Shown: positions 39,301-51,777 of the stretch, one piece after another
Layout of the letters: every line of letters begins with the position of its first letter
How positions within the stretch are numbered: position 1 is the first letter of the stretch
NCBI GenBank assembly: GCA_015847255.1
Contig: JADLZK010005784.1
Span: forward strand, 290,511 to 354,510
Reading direction: 5' to 3'
DNA: 64,000 nucleotides
DNA from: Hyparrhenia diplandra
Taxonomy: Eukaryota > Streptophyta > Magnoliopsida > Poales > Poaceae
Notes under the pieces: model-generated
What the model was told of the DNA's origin: nothing
The model's input: the letters and a program-made list of their open reading frames with translations, nothing else
Databases searched by the model: none
Translations under genes and position numbers: made by a program

Positions 39301-41621
39301 CATATTGTTGGCCGGATTCTTGTGCCATTTGTGTGCTTGTGGCTGGCTGGCATGTCAACCGAAAAGGCAAGCCGCCGTGCCGTGCGTTAAATTAGAGCAG
39401 CGGCCAGCGACCTCCCGTACGTCAACTGCCGGTTGCTTTTGGCCTGCCTCCCTTTCGTGCCGGCCGCCTCCGTCATCATATCGTGCTGCTACTAGTGCTA
39501 GTGGCACGGTTCAGTCCGTCCGAATCCAACTCCGACTAGCCGACCAGACACGCACATACACACCATTTATATTTAGTAACTTGCACCGAACAAAAGATAA
39601 AAGTGGAGGATCGGCTCACGTATTTATGTGTTGTGTTGACCACCGGTTCCTTTGTACTTGTTCGTTCCAAAGAGTCTTCGAAAAGAGTCGCGTAGTACGT
39701 GTTTTTGCAATTCGCTGTAGAAGAAGATCATAACTAACCCGGTTTATTAAGGAAACAAAAACCTAGGTAGAATACAAAAGACACGTTTAAATTATACTAC
39801 GTGTCTTGGAAAATCTCGATCGGTCATCCAAAATTTGGTGGACGGGTTAGCCGCCTAATAAGATTTGGCCATATGGCACAAAACTGAACTGTGCTACTCA
39901 TGGGTCAACGGCTGCATGCTACGGTGTACAGTACAGCCGTTCCATCTAAAACGTGCCCAAAGAGCTAAGCCACCATTGTGGTGTAAGAACGTCTAGCGAC
40001 GTCTCTGACAAAGACAAATTTTTTTTTTTTTTTTTGTATAATACTATTATTGACTCCTGTGTGACATGATGAGATAATTTTTGTCCCTATATACAGACAG
40101 TTACTAAAGTATGTTTTTCCTCCTCCTTATATTATATATAAAAGAAAAAAAAAGTTCGTGACGCTGTATGAGATGGAAGTTGGTATTGTTTTTCTCTGTA
40201 ATGACTGATGGAATCGTCTACACAAGCTAACCTCTTGTCACGCTATGAAAATGATTTCTAGCGAGAATATGTGCCGTATAGGTCAGTCAGTCAGAGCAAG
40301 TCGTGACTCAACCACGAACTACAGGACATGAAAGGAAGCCTACTTTTCCCCGTCATCTTTATCAACCAAATTCCAGCGATCGCCGTCTGGCAACGACGGA
40401 ATGTCACAAAATTATTATACGCCATTTTCCAGGAAGATTCTACCCCTGTGCGCCTAGAATCTATTTAGCAGATAAGTAAATCCTTGGGAGCTTGGAGTCA
40501 ATCCCATAACATTGTACGTGCAACACCTACCGGTATTATCATGTTTCTTTATATACCATAAACTATATGATAAGCACGGCCACAATGATAGGAATTCCTC
40601 TGTACAAATGCTAAAGTATGAGCTCGCTATTGTATGGACCCTGTATATATGCTAGCTCTCTTATTTTAACGCAAATCACAAGGTTTTATCAGGAGCACAC
40701 GAGAGAGAAATGAGTGCAAAAGCAAAGTACCGGTGTGTACAATTTTAGCAATCTAAAGTACTGATTTCTATGCATCATACTACACTTTACAGCCGCATCA
40801 AATTAGTTGGTACTCCAACAGCTAGACAGGGCTGCTGCCTGCTGGAGCTGGTCGTCCTAAAAATAACCAATCACCTTGGTCACACTAGGAGAAAAAAAAA
40901 AGGGTCCTTGTACAACTCAAGGATTTTTCACTTTACAACACGGCACGCCAACAAAACTTGAACATCTGTACACATTTGTGTGTTGCACGTTTTATGTTAC
41001 TTGGTACACCATATTTAATCTGAGTGTTTTTTTCCCCAAAAGGGTACCCAAAAAACACTTTTTCCCTGCACTAATTATTACTGCTACTTTTTTATTTCTC
41101 AATAGCTGTTGACTGCTAGTACTATGTGCTATCCTCCCTCCTATAACTTCCTTTGTTATCTAGTAATTGAGGCGTAGAATCGATAAAATAAATAAATAGC
41201 AAAAATACATAGCGGGAGACATTTTATTTGTACACCGAAAAGACCTGAAAACACTGACACTGCTTCACGAAACGAAAAGCGGACAAAAAAAAGTTGTTTC
41301 CCAAAAATGCGGAGGCAACAGGATGGCGGAACGCCCCACCTGTCAGCCCCCTCCGTGGGTCCACTTCACTCGACTAGACGCATGTACGGGCCGGCACATT
41401 ATCGGGCAGGAAATTCGGTGGTGGGGGCGGTTCTGGGCCTCGGTTCGAGCGGGCCCCGCGCCCGTCAGATCCGAACGCTTGGCGCCTCATCCGACGGCTC
41501 ACACACGGCCTGCCTCGCGGGCCCCGCAGCCGTCCCTTCCTGCCCGCCACGCCGGCCGGCGGCCTCTCCTTTCCTGTTCAGGCCTGCCTCTGTCTCTGTG
41601 GTTTGGTTTCTTGGCCATGCG
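36385..41621. other. Intergenic DNA, 5.2 kb
   Basis: No gene is supported. A TATA-like CTATATAAAAT occurs at 38480-38490 without a recognisable downstream ORF. A partial duplication of CACCTTGGTTATTCGT occurs at about 39247 and 39281. Open frames at 37903-38215, 38504-38836 and 39012-39733 have no conserved motif. The GC-rich stretch 41300-41620 is the upstream region of the RING gene. Confidence 0.45.
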
Positions 41622-41628
41622 TATAAAA
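41622..41628 (+). promoter_or_regulatory. TATA box of the RING-H2 gene
   Basis: TATAAAA sits in the context GCGTATAAAACA. A CT-rich leader follows, with a likely 5' UTR donor near 41777 (ACGAAG|GTTGG) and an acceptor at 43100 (TTTCAG). The start codon therefore lies in the second exon after a 1.3-kb 5' UTR intron. Confidence 0.6.
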
Positions 41629-43113
41629 CAACTCCTCCCAGCACTTCCGATCTCTTCTTATCGCCCCCCCTCCTCCCTCCCTGTTTCTCCTCTCGATTCT
41701 CCGGGTTGATCCGGTCGCTGTCCGGGCCTGCCTGTTCCATTGGAGGAGAATCATCGCCTGGCTAGAAGGAAACGAAGGTTGGTCATGGCCTCTCCTCCTC
41801 CACCTCTTCCTCTTGTTCTTCTATGTGATGTTCAGATGTTGGCATGATGTTGTGTTTGGTTCGCCCGTTGTCTGGCTTGGTGTTGTTCCGCTGTTCCCTG
41901 TGCACAGTATGAACTGGTTTGCAGTTCACCTCGTGAAATTCAGGGTGGCAGAGGTTTGTTGTATTCTCGTAGAAGGAATTCAGGGTGGCAGAGAAAGGTG
42001 GTTTGCATGGTTCTTTCGCCCTTTCTCGTTGGGTTCTTCACTCACTTCTTCTGTAGCGGCTGCCTGTGAGAGTTGCAGGCGCTGCAAGTTTAGGAATACA
42101 TACATATACCTGTTATTAGCATCGTGATCGATCGCTGGATTGATTTTGTTGGGACTTTGAAGGTTTGATGATCCATAAAAGTTCTGAATTCTTGGTCTCT
42201 GCGATCGAAATCCCTTTTTATTTAGCACTCTCCGTATCAAACTTCCTCTGCGTTTTATTTATTTTGGTTTCTCAAGACAAAGAAAGAAAGAGAAACTTCC
42301 TCTGTTTTCTTCCCCGGATGCAGGTCAATGTTTTGTTTTCCTCTGAAAGACGGAATCGTTTTCCTCTGCATGTTCCGGTTGCTTCGGCTGTCTGAAACCA
42401 GCAACTTTCTTTCCCAATCCTTTTTTTTTTTTTCAGTTACAAACGTAAGTAGATAATATTTTCTTATGCGATTAGATAGGTCATAGGTACTATCCCATGG
42501 AATCCGTATGCGTCAACCGTCGGGGTGCCTCTCCTAGTCGTCTATCTGATTCCCGTAAAGCAAAATCAGTACACCTTTCGGTTTTTGATACTGTACTGTG
42601 CTGTGCCGTGGTACTGCAGGCATGGCCAAACTGGCCTTTCAGGATTGGAAATAATTCCAGACAGGAAGGGAAAAAAGGTCGCTAAAACAGCAACTTCGTT
42701 TGGTCGACAGAGAAAGATGCTTTGGTTGTACCATGAGTAGGCACATCTATATATAACTAGACTGATTACTAATACGTCAAATTATACAAAGGATCACCTG
42801 ACTAATTTCGTTCTAGTAAAATTAATGGTATGCTGTTTGGGTCTGTTGAATCCATTTCAGTCATACTGCGACCACATGGCTCTTGGTGAATGCATGCCTG
42901 TATAATTATACTAGTAGGATTGAAGGCGAAACGGTATTTCAGTTTATTGCGTATTACTAGTAATCAAAAATAGATATCAGGCATGTAGGACCTGAATCGG
43001 TAATGGCCCAGCACATTACCTGTTTACCAGGTCTGAATGATTAACCTGTTTTCAGGAAGTGTTCGAGTACCGGACTTCTTACAACCATTTCTAATTTCAG
43101 GTAATTATCTGAC

Positions 43114-44583
43114 ATGGATGAGCACATGGGAAGACGGACAGTTGGCGGCCTACTCTTCACCAAGGGAGGATCAATTCTTCTCTTCAGAGAAGACGGTTCG
43201 CGCCCCAAGGCCAAGAACTGCTGCTCGCGCCATGGCTGTAGTGGTCAGCATTCTGCTGACAAAGCCAAAGGCAAGGAGGTGCACAGGGCGGCGGTGCCCA
43301 ATGAATCAACGCCGGCCACCCCTGGGAGATCACAGATTTTTAGGAAGCCCAACAGAAAGCCTCCACAGGAAAGCAGTGCTTCAGGCAGCATCAGCAGGGA
43401 TGCAGGAGGAGGCCCTTGTAGCGAAACCGGCAGCAGGTCAAGAGACACTCCCGGGCGTGATCTGCTTGCTAGGCTTAAGGAGAGGGTCAACACATCAAGG
43501 AAACGATCTCTGAACAGGGGGAGAACAGCCCACAGTCACCGAGTGGATTCGGTGCTGGTTCCCCGAGCAATAGTCGGTCGGTCTCAAGGCCGTCGCATCG
43601 GGCAGCTTCGAGGATAAGAAAAGCTGATGAAGCTGTAAATTCAGGAGGTGACAGTGTACGGAGAAATGGTGCTGGAGATGCTAGGAGGAGTTCAGAGAGG
43701 AGTGACGATGACTTGCTCCTAGTTGAGCAGGTAACAAGAAACCATGAGCCTTCTGAAGGGTTTCTTTTTCTGGATTCATGGCAAGATACAGAAGCGGTCT
43801 TCAGGGAGAGCTTTCATCTCTGGACGACAGCATGGAGGACTCGAATGGATACTTGCGCTTTGATGTGGGTGGAATTGAAGAGGTAAGGCATTCTATTTCT
43901 ATTATTACTGCACAATAGTCATGTTAAAATCCAGTGGAATTACATAGAGAATGTAAATCACACGATTACATTTTGCATTGCAGCTTGAGAACTACTTCAT
44001 ATTCAATGATCGGCATAGAGGAATGAGGATGGATATCGACGGCATGTCCTACGAAGTATGTCTGGATGTCTGACCCTTACTTACTCTGACGATGCTGTTT
44101 TCTGATTTCCTTCGCTACTTCATCCTCTTCTCTCTCTTCAGTTAGCCAGCATTTATTTGTTTGCCATGCTTTGTATCTCCAGTACGTACTTAACTAATTT
44201 GTGATACTCTGGTTTGAAGGAATTGCTTGCTTTGGGTGAGCGAATTGGGACTGTAAACACAGGTCTTTCAGACGGTGCATTGTCCACGTGTCTGAACAGG
44301 AGCCTTTACAAGCCCACAGCTTCTCATCATGAAGATTGTGAAAGAAAATGCAGCATATGCCAGGCAAGTTCATTTGTATCAGATTGTTCTGTAGCAGGAT
44401 GTTAGTTGCAGCCTCTAAATTTTTTCTGTCGCGTGAAATATTTCTCAGGAGGAGTATTTAGCGGGCGAGGAGGTGGGCAAGATGGCATGCAAACACTACT
44501 ACCACCTTTCCTGCATACAGCACTGGCTTCGGCAGAAGAACTGGTGTCCTATCTGCAAATCTGTTGCCCTGAAAATCAACTAG
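43114..44583 (+). CDS. RING-H2 E3 ubiquitin ligase, MBR-like
   Basis: This is a probable ubiquitin ligase of the plant MBR/RING-H2 type. Exons: 43114-43882, 43984-44055, 44220-44363 and 44449-44583. It starts MDEHMGRRTVGGLLFTKGGS. A Ser/Arg-rich disordered middle contains LLARLKERVNTSRKRSL. Then come LENYFIFNDRHRGMRMDIDG and the C-terminal RING-H2 (CSIC, CKHYYH, CIQHWLR, CPIC; C-x2-C ... C-x-H-x2-H-x2-C-x10-C-x2-C). Intron 3 uses a GC donor (CAG|GCAAGT). Exon 1 has two frame breaks: a G run one base short at about 43514, and two extra T at about 43770. Allowing for them the exons give 373 codons. The RING itself is undamaged. Confidence 0.85.
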
Positions 44584-46394
44584 CAAAGCGTTTCATGTTT
44601 CTTCAGAAATGAAGTGTATAGAGATTCTTCATGTCATGTATTTCCTCCCCAGCCCTCCATTTCCCTTTTGAAATTCTTTTTTTTTCCTTTTTTTTTACTC
44701 AAAACACTCATTTTTATTATCAATTTAAATCAGAAAAGGAAATTTATGTTGTGTTAGGGCTTGCTGCGAGCCTGGACTCATGTTGGCCCAAGGTCCAGTA
44801 AGAAGAACCACAATTTAATTTAGGACGTAAAATGTCCATTGAATTCTCTCAGCTATCTACGTCGTCTGATTTCCAACAAAATACAGAACCGCATATCATA
44901 TGCTCCAAGCTATCTATACCGAATATAAAGCTGGTTTTGAAGAGCTACGCAGGGCATTGATAGTTCAAAGGGGGCAAACAGCTTTTTTTTAAAAAAAAAA
45001 ATCACATTTCTTGAAAAATTATGCAATTATAAAAATCCTAAAAACATGGTTTAGTCACATAAATTTGCTTATAATGTCGAAAAAAAAAAACTAGCTGCAA
45101 TTTTTCTTCTTCTAAAATTACGCTATTTGAAGATGCTCATCAAGGTAGGGATTGCATGCGTCCATACAGATGAGATGAGTTCACATTCATTGCGACTGCC
45201 AGTCTACTGGTGGTACTTCCGGAGACCGACGCAATTTCAATCGCCTCGTTTCAGAAAAATAGGATCCTGCCGGAGACCGACGCGTTTCTACTAGCAGAAT
45301 AGGGTGCACTCCAGATTGATCACATTCCCGTCCAGACTCCAGACTATAAACTTTCTGCATGCCCGTCCATACGCAAGCAAGGTGATTCCAAGTAATAAAT
45401 GTTTGAGATACCAGGCTAGTAAAGTAGTAAAAAAACAAGCTTTGAGCTGTGTACATGTGTCAAGAAATGCTTCGTCAATCGCACAAGGCACCTCCCAGGC
45501 TAGTAAACAAGTTGAAACCATTCGGCTCTGAATGGCGCGCTGCAACAAGTTCAGCTGGGGGTGGGGAAAAAAGAAAAGCTTGAACTTTACATCGAATGAG
45601 TAATGGCCAATGTAAAGTCGCCCAAATTTGCACTTCATCAGCTTGACTACAGACTATAAAATTTCTAATTTGTCTTGTATTGTATGCAACCCATCAAATG
45701 GCTCCTTTGTTTCTTATCTCTTGATTTCATATTGCTTGGTGCTTTACTTCGACATACCTATAACAAAATCAAGCACAATATGAATAACATATATCCAGAT
45801 GTGCGCTTTAAAAAAAAGAAAGAACAAAAAGTTCTGTTTCACTAGTAACCACAGCACACAGACTGCAAGAAACGTTTATTGAAGTGTGGTCTTGCCACAT
45901 TGTTCAAGCTATAGTTTATTGGAAATCTTACTGGTGGATCTTTTTTTTTCCTTTCACAAAGTAGAAATAATGTAGCAAAATGATGTGAGACACATTTGCT
46001 CACAATTCACGATGCAAGTAAAATGTGAGATTGTCAAGCCACAAGGACATGTTAAATTATGAGCCATACATACTTTCCAATATAGTGTAAACAAAGCACT
46101 TTAAATGTGAAAATAGTTGTGAGGAGCTATAGCTCTGGGCCAGGGATAAAATATTCAAACTACACATGTTCCTAAGAGAAAAGAAACAGAGTTATGAGAT
46201 TATTATTGTTCGATTTCTCTTTCTTTTTATGAGAAAGCATGTATCCGCCGGTTTTATTATAGCACTACCTCTGGGTTTGAAAATTAAAGAAAACATGATA
46301 GAACAGCTAGTTAAATCTTAAAGTTTGAAGTACATGGTATCAAATGGGAGCTTAAAAGTCAAGGATTTGGGCATACTTTGCAAGTGTGATACTT
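44584..46394. other. Intergenic DNA between convergent RING and ICMT genes
   Basis: Includes the presumptive 3' UTRs of both genes. It is AT-rich with poly-T and poly-A tracts (44670-44700, 44980-45000). A repeated CGGAGACCGACGC occurs near 45220 and 45270. No coding evidence. Confidence 0.45.
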
Positions 46395-49300
46395 TCATTT
46401 AATAAATGGCAATCCAGAGGGCACTCTCCGTGCGTATTCATCGTATTCAGAGCCAAAGAACTGCCTCAAGAAAAAATTCTTCGTACCTGCTCTGAGTCAA
46501 GGAATCACAAGAAAAAACTAGGTTTACTCTTTTCACGAAGATGTTCATATTCAATGGATTGTCAAAACACAACAGGTGTTATGCTTCTGAAAGCTCAATA
46601 ATAGAACATAAAGGAGGAACATGTAGAATATTCTCAGGCAGGATACGGTATCCGTTTCGAAAAGAATCTCCACAAGACCAATGTAAATGCAACTGTTGAT
46701 AATGGATTACACAGCATAACCTGGGTTCCTACTGCCCATATAAGAAAGCCAGAATACCCTGGATGGCGCATAAACCTGTATAAAGCAGAATATGAATATA
46801 GCAAATGAAACTTCCCAATTGTTGTAGTGCAAATGTGAAGTAGTAACTCCATAAGTTTGGAACTATGGCAAAACGTAAAGAATCATTTACCTATACAGTC
46901 CATGGGTGATCAACTGATGCTGATCTTCATAATAAGTTCTTATAACATGTGTGAAGGAACGTCCAGCTGTCACTACAGCAAGTTTACGGATAATTTCACC
47001 GATAATAACCATTAGAAGGCCAGTATTACTGACAAACCAGTACTCCTTTACTTCCGGGAAAATAAGAATTTCTGTCAGGTGTTCCAGCATGGCAAAACCC
47101 ATTGCTAATACATACTGCTTGCTAATAAGAAGTGCTGCATGAGAAGCAACTTCATTACTAACAACACTGCCAAAAAAAGATACGATAATGCAAACTATAA
47201 TCTAAAGTGTAAGAATTAAGGACCAAAGAAAACTAATAATCAATAGTACGCATGCCAAATGCTTCTTCAGGTGCTATTTGATCAGTGTCCAGTTGCTAAA
47301 TAAAGTTTTGGGCTTTTGGCTGTGCCATTTGAATACTGAATATATCGACATATCCTGCAGTTTTGGTGGATTGAACTTTGTCCACATAAGACCACCAAAA
47401 CTTTGAGAACTCTTGATATATTCACCATTGCCATCAGAGCCAGAATTTAAAGATTTAACAGTTTAAAACAAAAACCAGCATAATGCCAGGCTATGTTTCA
47501 GGAATTATTTGTGCATGTCTTAGTATTCTGAAATGGAATTCTATGAACATTGGTGCAACGTAGTCCGTGTTTTGGAAGGAAACCATGGTTTGATCACATA
47601 CTACATGAGCTGGCCGAACACAAGTGCAGTTGCACAAGCCCAGTTAAAAGTAACTAATGAATTCATATTCTATTTGCTTTGAGGGAAAGAGAGTAAAGGC
47701 TCCTACAGAGATTTTATGTTTGATTTGTTCTATGCTGGTATGTTGGGCAGGCTTCAGAAACAAGAGCTTGCAACTCAGATGGAACATGGGGCGGCGATTC
47801 TGAAGTCTTTGGCTTCGCAATTCCACCAGCAAGTCCAACAGAAGGGGATGACTCTCAGGCGATCATCAAGGCCTGAAGGGTTCAGTTCTTTGCTGCTTGA
47901 AAGTCAGTCTTCGCTGTCCTGCATGCCGTGGCAGCCCTCATCTTGCTTGTAATAAGTCAGGTCAGTTTTCAGTGTTAGCTTCTTATGACGGTCGGAAACC
48001 TGTTGTTTGCTGGTTGTGGCGTAGTCACCATCTCTTTTTGGATGCTTCTCTGGCGGATCCCTTTGTGTTTGGGCTGGAGGGCAAATAATGTTTCGGTCTT
48101 AAAACTAGGCATAAATCATGTGTGATTTCTTTACTATCCATAATGAAATTTGGTTCGTCCGTCATGGAAAAAAATATAGTGAGTTATGATGCGGTTAATT
48201 AGTTATAAACTTCATTTGTCAAAACCTGCTCCATTGATGAGCTTTGATCATACTTTCAAATTTTTGAGCTTTAACTAAAAAAAATCCCGGGTCATCTAAA
48301 ACACCTATAAGGCTATCCCCCACTAGGGGCTTATTTTGGAGTTCTCGGCCTTCGATTCGTCCCGTCACCGGTAATCAAGTATAGCGTTCAATGTTCTTTG
48401 AGTTTCAGTTTCGTTCTGTTTCATCTGTGGAAGGCTGTCCGCCCGCGACCGCCCTCCTCCCCCCGTCCACCAAAGATCGCCGGCCACCCGCCTCCTCCCT
48501 CCGTATAGCCCGAAACGTACATGTACCGTCTCTAGCCGTTTCCTCCGGCTCGGTGGAGTCTCTTCCGACGCGCTCCGCTCCCCTTTCCCTTTCCAAGCTT
48601 TCTCGCCCTCCACGCCCTCTCCCTTCCCTCCCTCCTTCCCACATGGGCCGCCGCGGCGAAGGCCGACGGGCGCAGCGAGGGCGGAGTCCTCGCAGAGGAG
48701 GAGGACCGGAAGGAAGCCGAGGGGAACGCCGCCGCCAACAATGGTCCGCCGAGCCGCGTGCCCACCTGACAGCCGATCCGGTCTACGCCGACGCATCTAC
48801 GACCTTCTTCCACTTCGCCACGCCAAGTCGCCGAGCAGCCAAGAAGCCCGGAGAACACCGACGCCGGCATCCGCCGCTTCGCCTCCTTCATCCCGGCTTC
48901 CGCGGGCGCGCTTAAGCTCCCGACTTCATCGTCCACGAGGTCGCCCACGACGCCGCCCTCGCCCACCTCACCTCCTTCCGACCTCCCGACGGCGAGGAGG
49001 TCCGACTTTCTCCCCCGAACTCCCACGCCACGGGCTTGATTAGTGGATCGGGTCGTAATCTTATCCGCCATGTCCGAGGCTCGACCTCACTTCGTCTACT
49101 TGGCGTTGGTGGATTTGTAGAGTGGAGATAATGCGGAGGACGGCGAACGCGCGCCGCCGCGGATCCATCGCGGGCGCTCAAGTCGTTCCGGCAACTCGCG
49201 CGGCGCGCGGATTACGACGCATTGAGGGGATTCCTGGAGATGGTTTCGGAGGGAGGGGATGTTGATTTGTCGCCAATCATTCTGTCAGCTGATGTAGATA

Positions 49301-50681
49301 AGGCGCATCGATCGGTGAGTTTGGTTATCTTATCCCAAACGTGGTTTCAGTGGATGCCTACATGATATGTGTGTCACCTGCTCTGTTGTCAGGAGGTGCA
49401 CGAGTTCATCAAGAGGAATTTCAAGTTCCTGAACACGGATACGGTTGAGCACACCGATGGTATTCAGAAATGTATTTGTGTGCGCTTGGGTTCAGGGCCA
49501 CGTGATGGGAGGGGAAGGAACAGGAGGGGCATGGACAGTTCAGGCTGGAGAGATGACAAGCCGTTTGACAGTAGAGGCTCTATATCCTGACCTTATCACC
49601 TGGGGAAGTTCCTGAGGTGCTGCCACTTTTAAGCTTTTGGCAAAGAATTGCTAATTTGTTGCTGGCATTTGATGTTTTTTTTTTCATTCAGATTGTAGAA
49701 ATGTTTGGCTAGAATTATCATGCAACAATGCCTGTTACATTTTTTGTATCTGTAACTTTTGTCTAGCAGCAAATAGTTTCCTTTCTTAATGTTCTGCAAA
49801 TAGTACATACAACTTTTTCCTACTAATGTCATTGTTGCATATTTTGTTTAAAAGAATCTGGATAGCAGAAAGTGATTGTTGCCTGTTAGTTTTCTAGACT
49901 CTGCAGAATATTTTCTAGATTGGCCAGAGTTTTTCATCAATAGTCAATATGAAACCTGCAGATCATTTTCATCTAAACAAATTTAACAATTATAACACCT
50001 GAGTATCTGAAGAGACAAGCTACATCATCATTCCCCAGCGTACATCATCATTTCCGCAGCAACGCGCTGGGAATTCCCTAGTTACGATATGTTCCTTAGC
50101 TAAAAAATCATTAGGACCAACACTTGGCAACTTATTTCTGTTAAATGGAACAAATAGGTGCTAGCTGCTAAAGTTGACATAGATCAGACAGCAAAAGCAG
50201 TTTACAAAATATAGACTACAAATACTCTGGCTAGGCCAAATGGTAGTTCAAACCCAAGCAAGAAATTGCCAAGACATGGTTACATCTTTACCGGCAGCAA
50301 TTTGCTTCAACTACTCAGTGAGACTGCTAGAATCTAGCAACGATAGTGAGGTGCAATCAAGGAATAGCTCAGTACCACTTTCAAATCTAGTAAACCCTCA
50401 CGAGCACAATTCAACTCACGCAGCGATTTGCTTCAACTTCTCAGTGGAGAGATAGAATTTACTACAGACTTAGGATTTGCACAACACCAGTTTCAAATTC
50501 ACCGAATTTCACGAGCACGGCCCAAGATACACTCAAACCGCAAGAGACATGGAGTCATGGCGCACTCACAGGTAGCGGTGACGTTCTGGCGGCCGTGGAA
50601 AGCGGCGGCGAGGACGTACTCGGAGCCGTGGAAGAAGACCAGCGCAGCCGCAAACTGCCACGCCTGTCTCCGGCCCGACAT
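46395..50681 (-). CDS. ICMT: Isoprenylcysteine carboxyl methyltransferase (ICMT/STE14)
   Basis: ICMT methylates the prenylated C-terminal Cys of CaaX proteins in the ER membrane. Minus-strand exons: 50570-50681 (MSGRRQAWQF, then HGSEYVLAAAFHGRQNVTAT), 46891-47134 (LLISKQYVLAMGF, TAGRSFTHVI), 46647-46775 (RHPGYSGFLIW, QVMLCNP, RIP) and 46395-46486 (YEEFFL, QFFG, VPSGLPFIK). The SAM-binding RHPxYxG motif and the hydrophobic segments are present. All introns are GT-AG; intron 1 is 3.4 kb. An upstream in-frame ATG at 50789 is possible, but MSGRRQ matches the family's usual N-terminus better. One extra base near 46465 breaks exon 4. Without it the exons total 192 codons, the family length. Confidence 0.88.
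48090..48176 (+). mobile_element. Possible retroposon 3' tail inside ICMT intron 1
   Basis: ATAATGAAATTTGG...GTCATGG is followed by an A run at about 48168-48175, resembling a LINE 3' end. The DNA upstream (47690-48090) has short open frames I do not recognise. Confidence 0.25.
48643..49615 (+). pseudogene. 5' fragment of a PUS7-like tRNA/mRNA pseudouridine synthase gene
   Basis: This lies on the opposite strand inside ICMT intron 1. Exon 1 (48643-49314) encodes an acidic N-terminus, a TDAGIRRFASFIP segment, then DFIVHEVAHD and HLTSFRPPDGEEV, then a LRGFLEMVSEGGDVDLSPII stretch. Exon 2 (49392-49615) encodes EVHEFIKRNFKFLNTDTVEH, a GRGRNRRG linker, DDKPFDSRGS and LGKFLR. This order matches the N-terminal third of plant PUS7/TruD-family proteins, from memory. 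The catalytic TruD part is absent. There is an extra G right after the start ATG, further frame changes in exon 1, and a TGG to TGA stop in exon 2 at about 49589. The fragment is truncated and non-functional. Confidence 0.7.
50050..50081 (+). mobile_element. Helitron-type 3' terminus downstream of the PUS7 fragment
   Basis: The sequence CGCAGCAACGCGCTGGG, then AATTCC, ends in CTAG followed by T at 50082. This is the usual layout of grass Helitron 3' ends (imperfect hairpin, short spacer, CTAG|T). Orientation is the same as the PUS7 fragment. I did not locate the TC 5' end. Confidence 0.5.
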
Positions 50682-51514
50682 GGCCAAACCGGGGATCTGG
50701 AGCCCGAGGCTTGCGCTAGGGCTCTGGGGTGCTGAAGTGCCAGGAGGAGATGCTTCACCGTGGGTTGGGTCGAGGAGGGGATGCCGCATGCGGGCGCTTT
50801 TAGACCAGAGGCATGCCTAGGCTTTTTGCCACGCCCCTGTACGGGAAAAGCAAAGCTTGTGCCAGCGTCTGTGCTCTACCGCGGCATCGGCGGCGTACCG
50901 GCGTGCCGCGCCGCCGCGCGTGCCAGTGCTGCTGTGAGACGCGGTGGCGGCGAGAGTTTTGCGGCGCTGCTGGAGATGGGCCCACTGCGATGGAGAAGGA
51001 GAGGGGTGGGAAGGGATTGGGCTCCGGCTCGGGCTCGGGCTCGGCCGCACCGGGCCGAGGGGCCGGGGCCAGTTGGGTCCGGCTGGTGCCCAAACATCAA
51101 ACGTGACTGGATCGGACCCGATAAATCATGTTCAAGAGTCTACTATATCCTTCCGTAGATTTTATATATAGTGATCATTTCAATAAGATCTTCAAATAGT
51201 GTTGTTCTCTATTTCTGATTTATCATTAAAGATAAAGATAGTGATTTTTGTTCCAACTACTTTCTAAATGATGATATAAAAAATATTTTTTTACTGCTTC
51301 AAATTATAAGTTGTTTTAACTTTTTTACCATCCATTTTACTATGTATCTAGCTAGATACATGACAAAAATAGATGTTAGGAAGAATTAAAGCGATTTATA
51401 ATTGAAAAACGGAAGACTAGATAAGATGGTTAGATAGGTTCTGGCCGCTGCCAACCATGCTGGCTGGCATGTCACAGAAGTGTGGAGCAAAAAGGCCACT
51501 CGGTATGGCGTTAT
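50682..51514. other. ICMT upstream region
   Basis: The GC-rich block 50682-51110 is the ICMT promoter and 5' UTR; its open frames on both strands are compositional. Beyond 51120 the sequence is AT-rich with no gene. Confidence 0.5.
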
Positions 51515-51777
51515 TGCTGTAATAAAACACGTCGTTGACGTCGAATCAACCCTCGCTCACAATAGTAAGGCAAACAAAGATGTAAATACAAGAGAACAAT
51601 TGTGGGACTATTCTTTATTCTTTGTCGAATATTGATTGATTACAATGAAAGATCTTCCACGTATATATAGTCCGAATAAGTCCTAGAGTTTGGAAATCGC
51701 CCACACGACAAACGAACTAGGATTAGGATTCCTCCTTCTCCTCTTTCTATATTCCAAAGTCCATATGTTTTACAACA
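51515..51777 (-). repeat. Single LTR of the truncated copia element
   Basis: The 51777 boundary is fixed by the adjacent polypurine tract and the TGTT start. The far boundary (TG at 51515 on the + strand) is a guess, because no second LTR is present. It contains an AATAAAGAATA polyadenylation-like signal on the minus strand. Confidence 0.55.

Noticed and set aside
41307..41765. 152-codon ORF upstream of the RING gene
   Set aside because: It spans the TATA box and the 5' UTR exon and has no family similarity.
50428..51158. Plus-strand ORFs around 50.4-51.2 kb
   Set aside because: They are antisense to ICMT exon 1 and its GC-rich promoter.
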